Source: DATFVA01 sp963764235 (GTDB lineage Bacteria; Bacteroidota; Ignavibacteria; Ignavibacteriales; Ignavibacteriaceae). From it: 64,000 bases of DNA. The notes below the pieces were generated by a model. It made no database searches, was not told where the DNA came from, and was given only the letters and a program-made list of their open reading frames with translations. The stretch lies in assembly GCA_963764235.1 (NCBI GenBank), contig CAVXRO010000004.1, positions 124,001 to 188,000 on the forward strand, written 5' to 3'. The first letter of the stretch is position 1, and each line of letters opens with the position of its first letter. Positions 16,653-26,500 of this stretch are shown here, piece by piece. Made by a program: the position numbers and the translations under genes.

Positions 16653-18308
16653 ATGAAAAAAATCGGGAACCAGTTAAAGGAAACTGAATCATTTCTCAAA
16701 AAAGAAGATTATTATAAAAATCTGCTCCGCAAATTTCAGGCTGAAAAAGAAGTTGTTCAACTCGGCGGAGGTAAAAAATCTATTGAGAGACATAAGGCTA
16801 AGGGTAAGCTGACTGCAAGAGAAAGAATAAATATCCTCATAGATAATCCCAAAGAATTTTATGAATTGAGCACATTTGCAGCCTATGGTATGTATGAGGA
16901 ATACGGCGGGGCTCCCTCATCAGGTACTATATATGGCATTGGCAGGATCCATAATAAACTGCATGTGATTGTGGCTAATGATGCAACGGTGAAAGCCGGA
17001 GCCTGGTTCCCGATTACTGCTAAAAAGAATCTTCGCGCTCAGGAAATTGCGATGGATAACCATCTGCCGATAATCTACCTCGTTGATAGTGCAGGAGTTT
17101 TCCTTCCGCTTCAGGATGAAATTTTTCCTGATAAAGAACATTTCGGCAGAATTTTCAGAAATAACGCTGTAATGTCGTCTATTGGTATACCCCAGATCTC
17201 TGCAATAATGGGACCCTGTGTGGCAGGCGGTGCCTACCTCCCTATAATGAGTGATGAAGCGCTGATTGTTGAAGGTGAGGGTTCAGTATTCCTTGCAGGG
17301 GCACATCTTGTTAAAGCTGCAATTGGTGAAGTAATTGATAACGAAAGTCTCGGAGGTGCGAAGGTTCAGTCTAATGTCTCCGGGGTAACTGATTACATAA
17401 TGAAGAATGATGAGGAATGTATTCAACAAATCAGGAGTATTATAGAGAAACACGGATCTGATTTAAAAGCGGGCTTCAACAGGGTTGAGAGTAAACAACC
17501 GAAATTTTCACCTAAGGAAATTTATGGACTCTTGTCGGAAGATCCTGTAAAACCCTATAATATGTACGATTTAATAGCGCGGATTGTAGATGATTCTGTG
17601 TTAGATGAATATAAAGCAGGTTATGGAAAAACTATAATAACCGGGTATGCACGAATAGACGGCTGGGCTGTCGGCATTGTAGCAAACCAAAGGGATATTG
17701 TAAAAACAGAAACAGGCGAAATGCAGGTCGGCGGGGTTATTTATTCGGATTCCGCAGATAAAGCAACGCGTTTTATCTTAAACTGCAATCAGAAAAAAAT
17801 ACCTCTCCTGTTTCTTCAGGATGTAACCGGGTTTATGGTGGGCAGCAGAGCGGAGCATGGCGGAATCATCAAAGACGGCGCTAAAATGGTTAATGCAGTT
17901 GCCAATTCTGTAGTTCCCAAGATCACCATCATTGTTGGTAACAGCTTTGGAGCGGGTAACTATGCAATGTGCGGAAAAGCCTATGATCCCAGATTCATTT
18001 TTGCTTATCCTAATGCAAAGATCTCTGTTATGGGAGGGAACCAGGCCAGCAGCGTACTGCTCGATATTAAAATTAAGCAGGCTGAAAAAAGCGGCAAACA
18101 TATGGGCGAAAATGATAAAAAAATGCTTCTGGACGAAATTATTCAATCGTATGAAGAAAAAAGTACCCCGCTGTATGCTGCAGCAAGACTCTGGATAGAT
18201 GAAATTATTGATCCCGCAATGACTCGGGAATATGTTTCGATGGCATTAGAATCCGCCAACAATAATCCTGTGATTCCCAGGTTTAATCCCGGTGTAATCC
18301 AGACTTGA
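16653..18308 (+). CDS. Acyl-CoA carboxylase, carboxyltransferase (beta) subunit
   Basis: This 551-residue subunit transfers CO2 from carboxybiotin to an acyl-CoA. The early RHKAKGKLTARERI segment is typical of this family. ANDATVKAGAW, the segment around VDSAGVFLPLQDEIFPD, and GAYLPIMSDEA most resemble the methylcrotonyl-CoA carboxylase beta type rather than PccB, but geranyl- or other acyl-CoA carboxylases are possible. The C-terminal FLQDVTGFMVG and GNSFGAGNYAMCGKAYDPRF regions complete both carboxyltransferase halves. It follows the acyl-CoA dehydrogenase by 6 bp, the order seen in leucine catabolism. No biotin carboxylase/biotin carrier gene is in the window. Confidence 0.9.
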   Translation: MKKIGNQLKETESFLKKEDYYKNLLRKFQAEKEVVQLGGGKKSIERHKAKGKLTARERINILIDNPKEFYELSTFAAYGMYEEYGGAPSSGTIYGIGRIHNKLHVIVANDATVKAGAWFPITAKKNLRAQEIAMDNHLPIIYLVDSAGVFLPLQDEIFPDKEHFGRIFRNNAVMSSIGIPQISAIMGPCVAGGAYLPIMSDEALIVEGEGSVFLAGAHLVKAAIGEVIDNESLGGAKVQSNVSGVTDYIMKNDEECIQQIRSIIEKHGSDLKAGFNRVESKQPKFSPKEIYGLLSEDPVKPYNMYDLIARIVDDSVLDEYKAGYGKTIITGYARIDGWAVGIVANQRDIVKTETGEMQVGGVIYSDSADKATRFILNCNQKKIPLLFLQDVTGFMVGSRAEHGGIIKDGAKMVNAVANSVVPKITIIVGNSFGAGNYAMCGKAYDPRFIFAYPNAKISVMGGNQASSVLLDIKIKQAEKSGKHMGENDKKMLLDEIIQSYEEKSTPLYAAARLWIDEIIDPAMTREYVSMALESANNNPVIPRFNPGVIQT

Positions 18309-18317
18309 TACAGGACA

Positions 18318-18965
18318 TTGAGATCATTATTTATAATCCCTGTTATTTTCATTTCAATCACCATGCCGGCTCAGCAGAGCAAGCTCTCTAAATCTATTAA
18401 TTACCTGTCGGAATTCATTGCTTCAGATTATTTCAATAATCTGGACAGCACAGTGAACGACCTTTCCCTTGTCGATACTCTCTTTCGAAGAGCTGTACAT
18501 TACAGGGACAAGGATTATTCGGAGGCATTGCTTTCATTAACTCTCGCCACAGTTCCTTATAAAAAAGTTCCTATCCATTTACCTTTGATAAGAACACTGA
18601 TACAATATCCTCTGACCTCCGTAAGCGACTCAGTATTTTTATTAAAAAATAGAAATCTTCCAAAAAACCTTTATTTCGATACACCCGATAATAAGTTCGG
18701 AGATAAAGATAAACTGGCTCATTTTTTCGGAAGTGCATTCCTGGCATATAATTCATCTATCTTTGATTTGGGCGACCTAATTGGTTATTTTGTAGAGGTA
18801 TTTGAAGAAGAATTTAAGGTCCAGTCAGTCATCGACAACCGTGACATGATGACAAACAAATTAGGATATATTTTCGGGACATTTCTGAAAACTAAGAAAT
18901 CTATTCTTCCTTCAAATGCATTTTTATTAAGAACCCTTTTTTATATAAGATATAACTTTCCATAG
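18318..18965 (+). CDS. Exported DUF2279/YfiM-like protein
   Basis: A 215-residue protein with an N-terminal hydrophobic signal segment ending near MPAQQ (about residue 19). The C-terminal half contains DKLAHFFGSAFLAYN, then GYFVEVFEEEFK, then DMMTNKLGYIFG. This H-(n)-E-(n)-D-xxxN-xxG pattern resembles the DUF2279 (YfiM) family of periplasmic or lipoprotein-like proteins of unknown role. The start is probably the TTG at 18318, only 9 bp after the carboxylase gene. It lies 5 bp before the NtrC-type regulator, so all three may be co-transcribed. No function can be stated. Confidence 0.65.
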   Translation: MRSLFIIPVIFISITMPAQQSKLSKSINYLSEFIASDYFNNLDSTVNDLSLVDTLFRRAVHYRDKDYSEALLSLTLATVPYKKVPIHLPLIRTLIQYPLTSVSDSVFLLKNRNLPKNLYFDTPDNKFGDKDKLAHFFGSAFLAYNSSIFDLGDLIGYFVEVFEEEFKVQSVIDNRDMMTNKLGYIFGTFLKTKKSILPSNAFLLRTLFYIRYNFP

Positions 18966-18970
18966 AAAAT

Positions 18971-20326
18971 ATGAACTCCATTTTAATTATTGATGACGAA
19001 ACAGATATCTGCGAAAGCATTAAAATGATACTTGAGTATGAAGGCTACAACGTAGAATACTCAACCAGGTCTGTTGAAGGGGTGGAAAAGGCATTAAATC
19101 AGATATACTCGGCTCTTCTGCTGGATATACAGATGCCTGAGATGAACGGTTTTGAAGTACTTAAAAAAGTTAAAGAAACCAATCCCGCTCTTTCGGTGAT
19201 AATGATATCAGCTCATGGAAGTGTAGAGAACGCAATAAAAGCAACCAGGCTCGGAGCCTTCGATTTTATCGAGAAACCTATTGACAGGGACAAACTTGTA
19301 ATAAGTATAAGGAATGCAGTTGAACAGTCCAATCTCATACAGGAGAATACAGAATACAGGAAATCACTGCAGGAAGATGGCAAGATACTGGGAAAGAGCC
19401 GGGCTATACAGAATATCCTTGCTACAATTGAGAAAGTTGCTCCATTAGATACAAGGGTTATGATTACGGGTGAAAACGGAACCGGAAAGGAATTAGTTGC
19501 AAAAGCCATACATAACCAGAGTGTCAGAAAGGATAAAGCATTTATTGAGGTAAACTGCGCTGCGATCCCGAATGAACTGATTGAATCTGAATTATTCGGG
19601 CATGAGAAAGGCTCATTCACCGGGGCCGCGCAGCAAAGGATCGGAAAATTCGAGCTGGCAAATAAAGGGACGTTATTCCTCGATGAAGTCGGTGATATGA
19701 GTCCCCAGACCCAGGCTAAAGTCCTTCGTGCTATAGAGGACGGGAAAATTGATCGCGTTGGCGGGAACAAAAAAATAGAAGTGGATGTAAGGATAATATC
19801 TGCAACAAATAAGAACCTCAAAGAAGAAATTGCTGCCGGAAACTTCAGGGAGGATCTCTTTCACAGGCTGAATGTTATTCCGGTCAATATCCCTCCGTTA
19901 AAAGAGAGGACTGAAGATATACCTATCCTTGTTGAGAGTTTTGCAGGAGAAATCACCTTGCGTCATAAAAAACCCCCTATTAAGTTCGAAGAAGATGCAA
20001 TGAAATTTCTGCAGAGTCTTCCCTGGAGCGGCAACGTCCGTGAATTAAGGAATGCTATTGAGAGAATAATCATCCTTGTTGATAAAAGGGATATTTCACG
20101 CAGCGATATAGAGTTTCTTTTCGCAGGTTCTCAGTCATCCATCGGAGATATTATAGAGGACAGCAATTCTTTCCAGGAATTCAAGGAAAAAGCTGAGAGA
20201 GCATTCATTATAAAACAGCTGAAGGCGAACGACTGGAACATTAGCAGAACTGCTGAAATACTTGATATTCAGAGAAGTCATCTGTATAATAAGATGAAAA
20301 AATATGAAATCGAAAAGGAAGAATAA
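18971..20326 (+). CDS. Sigma-54-dependent response regulator, NtrC family
   Basis: A 451-residue regulator with three parts. A receiver domain (about 1-120) has the phosphorylatable Asp52 in LLLDIQMPE. The AAA+ domain (about 138-370) has Walker A GENGTGKE, the sigma-54 contact loop GSFTGA (a common variant of GAFTGA) and Walker B LFLDEVGD. A C-terminal Fis-type helix-turn-helix (about 405-450) contains WNISRTAEILDIQRSHLYNKM. It activates sigma-54 promoters when phosphorylated. No partner histidine kinase is adjacent, and no convincing sigma-54 promoter was seen in the window. Confidence 0.95.
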   Translation: MNSILIIDDETDICESIKMILEYEGYNVEYSTRSVEGVEKALNQIYSALLLDIQMPEMNGFEVLKKVKETNPALSVIMISAHGSVENAIKATRLGAFDFIEKPIDRDKLVISIRNAVEQSNLIQENTEYRKSLQEDGKILGKSRAIQNILATIEKVAPLDTRVMITGENGTGKELVAKAIHNQSVRKDKAFIEVNCAAIPNELIESELFGHEKGSFTGAAQQRIGKFELANKGTLFLDEVGDMSPQTQAKVLRAIEDGKIDRVGGNKKIEVDVRIISATNKNLKEEIAAGNFREDLFHRLNVIPVNIPPLKERTEDIPILVESFAGEITLRHKKPPIKFEEDAMKFLQSLPWSGNVRELRNAIERIIILVDKRDISRSDIEFLFAGSQSSIGDIIEDSNSFQEFKEKAERAFIIKQLKANDWNISRTAEILDIQRSHLYNKMKKYEIEKEE

Positions 20327-20328
20327 TT

Positions 20329-20676
20329 ATGGGAGACACCATATTTTCCAGGATAATCAGCAAGGAGGTTAAAGCTGATATCGTTTTCGAGAGCAACACT
20401 GTCATGGCCTTTAAGGACATTAATCCCCAGGCCCCGGTTCACATCCTGATTGTCCCGAAGATTGAAATTCCTAAGGTAACCGACATAAACGGGAAGGAAC
20501 ACGCCCAGTTGCTGGGCGAGATGATTGATGTTGCAAACAAGCTGGCAAAGGAAAATAATATCGCTGAGGACGGATTCAGGCTGGTTATGAATTGCGGTCA
20601 AAAAGGAGGTCAGGAAGTTTATCACCTCCATATGCATCTGTTAGGCGGCAGACAGATGAGGTGGCCTCCGGGCTGA
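20329..20676 (+). CDS. HIT family nucleotide-binding hydrolase (HINT-like)
   Basis: A 115-residue histidine-triad protein. The catalytic triad motif is HLHMHLLGG near residues 99-107, followed by the terminal RQMRWPPG typical of bacterial HinT. Proteins of this family cleave aminoacyl- or phosphoramidate-linked AMP. The gene is 2 bp after the NtrC-like regulator and probably shares its transcript. Its end lies 2 bp from the convergent dinB stop. Confidence 0.93.
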   Translation: MGDTIFSRIISKEVKADIVFESNTVMAFKDINPQAPVHILIVPKIEIPKVTDINGKEHAQLLGEMIDVANKLAKENNIAEDGFRLVMNCGQKGGQEVYHLHMHLLGGRQMRWPPG

Positions 20677-20678
20677 TC

Positions 20679-21821
20679 TTAATACCTGCTGAAGTCGATA
20701 ATAGAATAATTGTACTTTTTTCTGAGGAAGTCTATTGCCCTGAATAGTTTCTTCCTCTTTATTTCTTCGTCCTCAAATAATACTTCCTGTTCATAGAAGT
20801 TTGAGAACCTGCTTAGTCCCACGCCTATTAATCTTACCCCTGTACGCCTTATATGGGCCTTTACCATTAAATCCTTAGCTGTTTCAAAAATAAACTTGTC
20901 ATCATCGGTAGATCTTATAGTGCGGGAGCGTGTAAGTGTCTGAAAATCTGAGTACCTGAGTTTTATATGTACGGTGGATGCCACAAAATTCTCGTCTCTC
21001 AGGTTCTGGCAGACCCTTCCGGTAAGTTCAAAGAGCACCTCATAAATTCTCTCATTGTTCGTAACGTCAGTCCCGAATGTCGTTTCCTTCGAGATACTCT
21101 TTTGTTCATGTTCCACCGTAATATATTCAGTTCCCTCACCATTGGCTTTCCGCCAGAGATCAATACCGTATTTACCATATGCTGTCCCCAAGTAATCAGA
21201 AGAAAGTTTTGTTATATCACCGATGAGATAAATTCCTTTATTATTAAGGTCTCTCTGCATAACCTTCCCTACTCCGGGGACAGTTTCAACAGGCATATGA
21301 GAAAGAAATTCCTTCTCCATACCAGGAATAACATAAGTAATTCCCATCGGCTTCATACAGTCGGAGCCTATCTTTGCAATGGTTTTATTGCTGCCTATTC
21401 CTATTGAACATGGCAAAGACAGTTTCTTCATTATCTCCCGCTGCAGCCTTGAGGCAAAAGAAAACATAGAACCGTATATCTTTCCGCAGCCGGTAAAGTC
21501 CATATAGAACTCATCGATCGAAGCCTGTTGTATGACCGGGGCATAAGCCGTTAAAATATTCTTTACCGCGTGAGAAAAATGGACATATTCCTCATAATGC
21601 CCATGCAAGTATATACCTCCGGGACAAAGCTTATATGCTGTCCTTATCGGCATAGCAGAATGCAGTCCATAAGTTCTTGCTTCATAAGAACAGGCGGCAA
21701 CTACTCCCCTGCCATTGGGATCACCTCCTACAATTACGGGTTTATCCTTTAATGAGGGGTCAAGAATTCTTTCGACCGACACAAAAAATGCATCAAGGTC
21801 AAGATGAAATATTGTCCGCAT
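20679..21821 (-). CDS. dinB: DNA polymerase IV (Y-family translesion polymerase)
   Basis: This low-fidelity polymerase bypasses damaged bases. In the 380-residue protein the active-site acidic residues lie in FHLDLDAFFVSVE (about 5-17) and SIDEFYMD (about 102-109). A clamp-binding-like motif QEVLF is near the C-terminus. It is the third gene of a lexA-DUF72-dinB run on the minus strand, only 8 bp after the DUF72 gene, so SOS control by LexA is likely. Confidence 0.95.
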   Translation of the reverse strand: MRTIFHLDLDAFFVSVERILDPSLKDKPVIVGGDPNGRGVVAACSYEARTYGLHSAMPIRTAYKLCPGGIYLHGHYEEYVHFSHAVKNILTAYAPVIQQASIDEFYMDFTGCGKIYGSMFSFASRLQREIMKKLSLPCSIGIGSNKTIAKIGSDCMKPMGITYVIPGMEKEFLSHMPVETVPGVGKVMQRDLNNKGIYLIGDITKLSSDYLGTAYGKYGIDLWRKANGEGTEYITVEHEQKSISKETTFGTDVTNNERIYEVLFELTGRVCQNLRDENFVASTVHIKLRYSDFQTLTRSRTIRSTDDDKFIFETAKDLMVKAHIRRTGVRLIGVGLSRFSNFYEQEVLFEDEEIKRKKLFRAIDFLRKKYNYSIIDFSRY

Positions 21822-21829
21822 AGCTGTTT

Positions 21830-22759
21830 TTAGTTTAAGTTAAGCTCTGGCCCGGAAGAATCCAGAGTAATGGCACTAAGCCTCGGATAGGTATTTACTA
21901 TTGTCTGAGGCATATAAATCTTTTCCCTCTCCTCAAGGAGATGTATAAGCTCAAAAGCATTCGCAACCGCCTCCCCTTTAGGATGATTGTTCATTATAAC
22001 ATAAACCTCCTTAACTTTCTCCTGCACTTCTTTTATCTTTTGTTCAATTTCCACAAGCTCACCAGGTGTATAAAGATATTCATACCTGGAGCTCTGCTCT
22101 TCGTATGTCTGTTCCTTACCAAAATTCTTAATTGACTGCATCCAGGCATCTGTATTCCTGCCATGAAAACGGATATACGCGGTATCATTGGTTAACACGG
22201 GCCCGAACTGAATTGCCTTGCCTATCTGAGGCTGGTCAATTGTACAGAATGTTATATTAAGCTGGTTAAAAAGTCTATATACACCTTCATTATTCCAGGA
22301 GGAATGCCGAACTTCAACGAAACATTTATAATTCTCGAATATTTCCTTCAGCCGGCGTATATAATCAGCAGATGACTCATTAAATGAAAATGAATACGGG
22401 AATTGAATTAGTAATCCTCCAAGCCTTTCCGCCCTGTCAAGCATCTCAAGGTTTGAACGGACGGCCGATATCTGCTGATCATTAAAATCCCTTTTATGTG
22501 TAAAATCTTTATGGAGCTTAATGGTAAACTGAAAATTATCCGAATCCGATACTTTTTCTATCCAGCCGTTAACGGTTTTAGGACTTATATACATATAGTA
22601 GGAAGCATTAACTTCTACACAGTTGAAATAATGCGAATAAAACCTAAGCCAGTCAAATCCTCCCGACTGTGCTTTCGGATAGAATGCATGCACCCAATCC
22701 TTATACGACCATCCTGCCGTTCCTATGTGATATCCATTTATATTATTTGATTCCGTCAT
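21830..22759 (-). CDS. DUF72 family protein
   Basis: A protein of about 309 residues belonging to the DUF72 TIM-barrel-like family, of unknown biochemical function. Characteristic segments are YHIGTAGWSYKDWV near the N-terminus, CVEVNASYY, VEVRHSSW and AYIRFHGRN. An ATG at 22759 lies 4 bp after the lexA stop and gives the usual family N-terminus; a longer in-frame start at 22801 would overlap lexA and add basic residues without family support. It sits between lexA and dinB, which suggests damage-related expression. Confidence 0.88.
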   Translation of the reverse strand: MTESNNINGYHIGTAGWSYKDWVHAFYPKAQSGGFDWLRFYSHYFNCVEVNASYYMYISPKTVNGWIEKVSDSDNFQFTIKLHKDFTHKRDFNDQQISAVRSNLEMLDRAERLGGLLIQFPYSFSFNESSADYIRRLKEIFENYKCFVEVRHSSWNNEGVYRLFNQLNITFCTIDQPQIGKAIQFGPVLTNDTAYIRFHGRNTDAWMQSIKNFGKEQTYEEQSSRYEYLYTPGELVEIEQKIKEVQEKVKEVYVIMNNHPKGEAVANAFELIHLLEEREKIYMPQTIVNTYPRLSAITLDSSGPELNLN

Positions 22760-22763
22760 CTCT

Positions 22764-23387
22764 CTATCCCGCTTTCTTTTCCATACTCCTGTAAATACCA
22801 ATTACAATACCGATGATCTTAAAACCCTGGTGTTTTTTATTGATAATAATTGGTTTATACTCAGGATTTTCCGAAACCAGTTCGATTTCACTTCTTTTTT
22901 TATAAAATCTCTTAACAACAGCCGCATCATCAAGTACGGCAACTACTATCTGACCATTCTTTGGTTCCAGGTTAGGATTAACAATTACAATATCCCCGCT
23001 GAAAATATAGGCATCCTTGAGACTGTCGCCTTTAACCCTCAGCAGGAACGAATCCTTTGGCATTCGTGCTATCGTCGGAAGTTCAATTGAATCAATTGCA
23101 TCAGGGTAGATCGTCAAAGGATTTCCGGCAGCCACTTCTCCAAGTATCGGACGGGGTATAAAGAATTTATCTTCAAGGGTAAGTTCAATTCCCCGTGAAA
23201 GTTTGGGGTTACGCTTTATATATCCCTTCTTTTGAATGGCCTGAAGGTGCTGCTGAACAGTTGCCCTGTTTCTATATCCGAAAAATAGAGCTATTTCAGC
23301 AAGGGTCGGTGGGAAACCTTTTGTTATTTTTTGTTCGATGAGAAATTCCAGGATTTTTTTCTGAATTTCTGTGAGTTCTGCTGGCAT
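22764..23387 (-). CDS. lexA: LexA-type SOS repressor
   Basis: A 207-residue repressor/peptidase of the S24 family. The N-terminal winged helix-turn-helix (about 1-65) includes FPPTLAEIALFFGYRNRATVQQHL. The autocleavage site is Ala-Gly at about 87-88 in GEVAAGNP, and the Ser-Lys dyad is Ser122 in VKGDSLKD and Lys159 in DDAAVVKRF. The usual GDSM is GDSL here. The ATG at 23387 is preferred over 23426, because the latter lies inside the palindromic operator at 23421-23440. It is followed by DUF72 and dinB in one operon, probably self-repressed. Confidence 0.93.
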   Translation of the reverse strand: MPAELTEIQKKILEFLIEQKITKGFPPTLAEIALFFGYRNRATVQQHLQAIQKKGYIKRNPKLSRGIELTLEDKFFIPRPILGEVAAGNPLTIYPDAIDSIELPTIARMPKDSFLLRVKGDSLKDAYIFSGDIVIVNPNLEPKNGQIVVAVLDDAAVVKRFYKKRSEIELVSENPEYKPIIINKKHQGFKIIGIVIGIYRSMEKKAG

Positions 23388-23420
23388 AATACACCTTTGA
23401 GTAAAATGATTTATAATAAA

Positions 23421-23440
23421 TACCATACATTCGTATGGTA
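23421..23440. promoter_or_regulatory. Perfect palindrome upstream of lexA, putative LexA operator
   Basis: TACCATAC-N4-GTATGGTA is a perfect 8+8 inverted repeat with a 4-bp spacer, 34 bp upstream of the lexA start. Form and position fit an autoregulated SOS box. The sequence differs from the E. coli (CTGT-N8-ACAG) and Bacillus (CGAAC-N4-GTTCG) boxes. Confidence 0.7.
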
Positions 23441-23542
23441 ACTTATAAAAGGTATATTAAATTGTCAATATGGTGTGATCAGGGAGATCATCTTTTAGGT
23501 TGAGAATGTATCGGAATAACTACTTTCCGTGCAGATTTCACC

Positions 23543-26500
23543 CTATGACTGCATCATGGAAAATATTTTTTCCAGAGAATCCACCATTTTCTCCCTGAAA
23601 ATAGGTTTTGATATAAAGTCGTTAAATCCTGCTGCAATAAATTTCTCCCTATCCCCCGGAAGAACATAAGCGGTGACAGCTATAATAGGTATTGTTTCAT
23701 AACCCTGCATACGGTGAATTATTTTAAGAGCATCCAATCCGTTATATTCACCCTGAAGGTTTATATCAAGTACAATAAAATCAAAGTGAATCGTATCGAG
23801 AAGAGGAAGAGCCTCTTCAAAGCTTACGGTAAACTTTATTTCCTTCAAATCTTTCATCTGAACCTTAAACAGGATCTGCGAGTCAACCTGGTCTTCTAAA
23901 TATAAACAGGAAAGCCGGGACAGGTCTATACGGCTATTATTGAAGTCTGCATTATGCCTTGAGGCTTTTCCGCTCACTTTTTTCTCAGGTTCCCGCGGCT
24001 TTTTAAATTTAATTTCCTCTTCGGCCTCCTCCTGTGCAAACGTATTCTCTTCAAATTCCGGTTCAGGAATCTCTTCTTCATCTGTCAGTTCAGATACAGA
24101 TGCTTCGGTGGTAGTTTCAGTCTCTTCCATTTCTTCCGGTACCGCGGAATCCTCTGCAGATTCAGTTATAGTTTCTCTTCCTTTTTCTTCCACTTCGGGC
24201 TCTACCGGAAAAATGAAACCGGACATTTTTTTTGATTTATCAACAAATTTCCCCTGAAGCAGGTCTATTAATCTGCGGGCAAGCTTAACCGAAAGTCTGG
24301 AAACGCCGTAATCCTTTTGTATTTCCCTTTTGTTGAAGATATTATTGAAGTTTTCCGAGAATGCGGGCGACATCGCCGAATAATTATCCTGGATTGAGAT
24401 AATAAAGTTAGAATCATCCGGTTGGTAGGCTGAGAAATAAATCTTCTTAGTGTTTGTGAACTGTGATGCTATTTTAAATAAAAGAGAAATAAGGGAGATA
24501 AATTTCTGTGTATCTGTTTTGAAGGTTAAAGAAGAAGATATTTTACCGTAAGCGAACTCTATGCCTTTATTCTTGAGGATATCACTTATTTCCTCCTGGG
24601 TTTCATCCACAATTTCTGTGATGGAGACCTCCTTTATTTCGAGCAAGGCAGCTTCCTGCTCCATACGGGAGTATTCAATAACGGAATTCATCGTACTTAA
24701 TAACCGTCTACGGTTCTGATCGATTATCTCTTTTGCTTCCTGCTGTTCCGGGGTTTTCTGCTCTAAACTTTCGGTAAGTTCCTGGACAAAACCAAGCATT
24801 GCATTTATAGGAGTCAGTATCTCGTGGAAGATTCCGGAAAGAAAGGCTGGATCGATTTTTTCAGAAGGAGCACCTTCCTTTTCGACTATTTTTTCTATAA
24901 TAATTTCCCTGACCTTCTGTTCGGTTTTTTCAGAAGGCTCCAATTCAGGCTTTGCAATCAATACATATGATTCAATTTCATTTTTATAATTCATAACAGG
25001 ATTTGCGATAATTTCAGTTTCCAGTATCTTCCCGTTAGACTTTTTTAAAGATGATTTCACTGAAACCTGTCCTGTTATATGCGACTGGAATATCCTTGAA
25101 TTTATAAGTCCACGGTCATCATCGTTCACCACAGAAACAAAAGCAGAATTAACCAGTGCATCATTTGAAATACCAAGTTCCCTGCCGGTTAAACCATTGG
25201 CTGACTTTATAAATCCAGATGAATCAGTAATGAAAATCATATTTGAGGAATTATCATAGGCAGCTTTGAACAACTGTTTCTGTTTTTCAGTCTCAAGATT
25301 CCTTGTGACGTCTTTTACAATATTAAAATGAGCATCCCTGTTATTGAATTTGAAGCTCGTCTTGCTGAGCTCTATAAAAATTGATTCGCCGTTCTTTTTC
25401 TTATGCCTGTATGGTCCGGTAAAGATTCCTTCCTTGATGCCCCCCGATGATGCATCAAGCAGCGTCTGAATATCTTCCGGCGAATAGAGATCAGTCAGAT
25501 CCATCTGCAAAAATTCATCTCTGCGGTAGCCGTACAGGTTTAATGCTGCCTGGTTTACTTCGATAAAATGAAGGTTTTCTTTATCATAGATAAAAATCGG
25601 CTCTGGATTATTCTGTAACAGGACCTCGTACATTTTTCCTCTGCTATTAATAATTTTTTCAAGATCTGAATAAGGGGAAACATCTTCAATAAAAACCGAA
25701 AGTCCCTCAGGCTGATTATTTTCCCCATAATTCCTGCTAACCTGAACATTCAGCTCCTTGTCATTCCACCCGCCCGCCTTGGATAACTTTACCTGAAATT
25801 CAGCGTCCTCAGATAAGGAATCATCGAATTTCTTTATCTTTTCCGATATCTCCAATGGAAATACATTGGTGTAAGATAATTTTCTGAGATCAGAGAATTC
25901 ATCTGAGAATAATTTACAAAATTCTTTGCTTGAATGCTCAATAATGCCTTCTTTACTGAGAACTGCGACAGCTGCCGGGATACCTGCAAGGATATTTTTT
26001 TTCTTTTCTGTTCCCTTCTCCTCTTCCTTCCCGTTAACGGGCATTGAAATTCCTATCACCGCGGCCAGGTTCCGATCACTATCATTAAGAGGAATTTCAA
26101 TAGTCCGAAAATTTCTAACCACTGAAAGTCCCTGAATCGGGATTCCTTCAGTTACTATTACGCTGTTCGAATCCTTAACATAATTTTCAAGCGCTCTATA
26201 TACTTCATGCATATAAACAGGGAGAAGTTCGATTTCGGATCTGCCTTCAAGCTGCGTACTGGTCAGTCCAAGGTTCCGCGCAAGGGAATTATTCACAAGA
26301 ATAAAAGTACCGCTGCTGTTTTTTATCCAGAACAATTCCTCAAGCCGGTCAATATCCTTCCTGATCTTTTCTTTCCCTATTACAGTGAATGGAAATAATT
26401 CTCTTACAGAATCAATTACTTTTTCAATTTTTTCATTCCCTATCAGGGCGGATAGCTCTTCTTTCTGCACCTTCATCCTGGTAATCTCACTAATACGGAG

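Noticed and set aside
19213..19821. A 202-codon open frame antisense to the NtrC-type regulator
   Set aside because: It mirrors the AAA+ domain coding region; the product is hydrophobic-random and has no start context.
21867..21890. A possible sigma-54 promoter (TGGCAC-like) near the DUF72 gene end
   Set aside because: It lies inside coding sequence and lacks the properly spaced GC element.
22760..22801. A longer N-terminus for the DUF72 protein
   Set aside because: It would overlap lexA, add basic residues not seen in the family, and a good ATG lies directly after the lexA stop.
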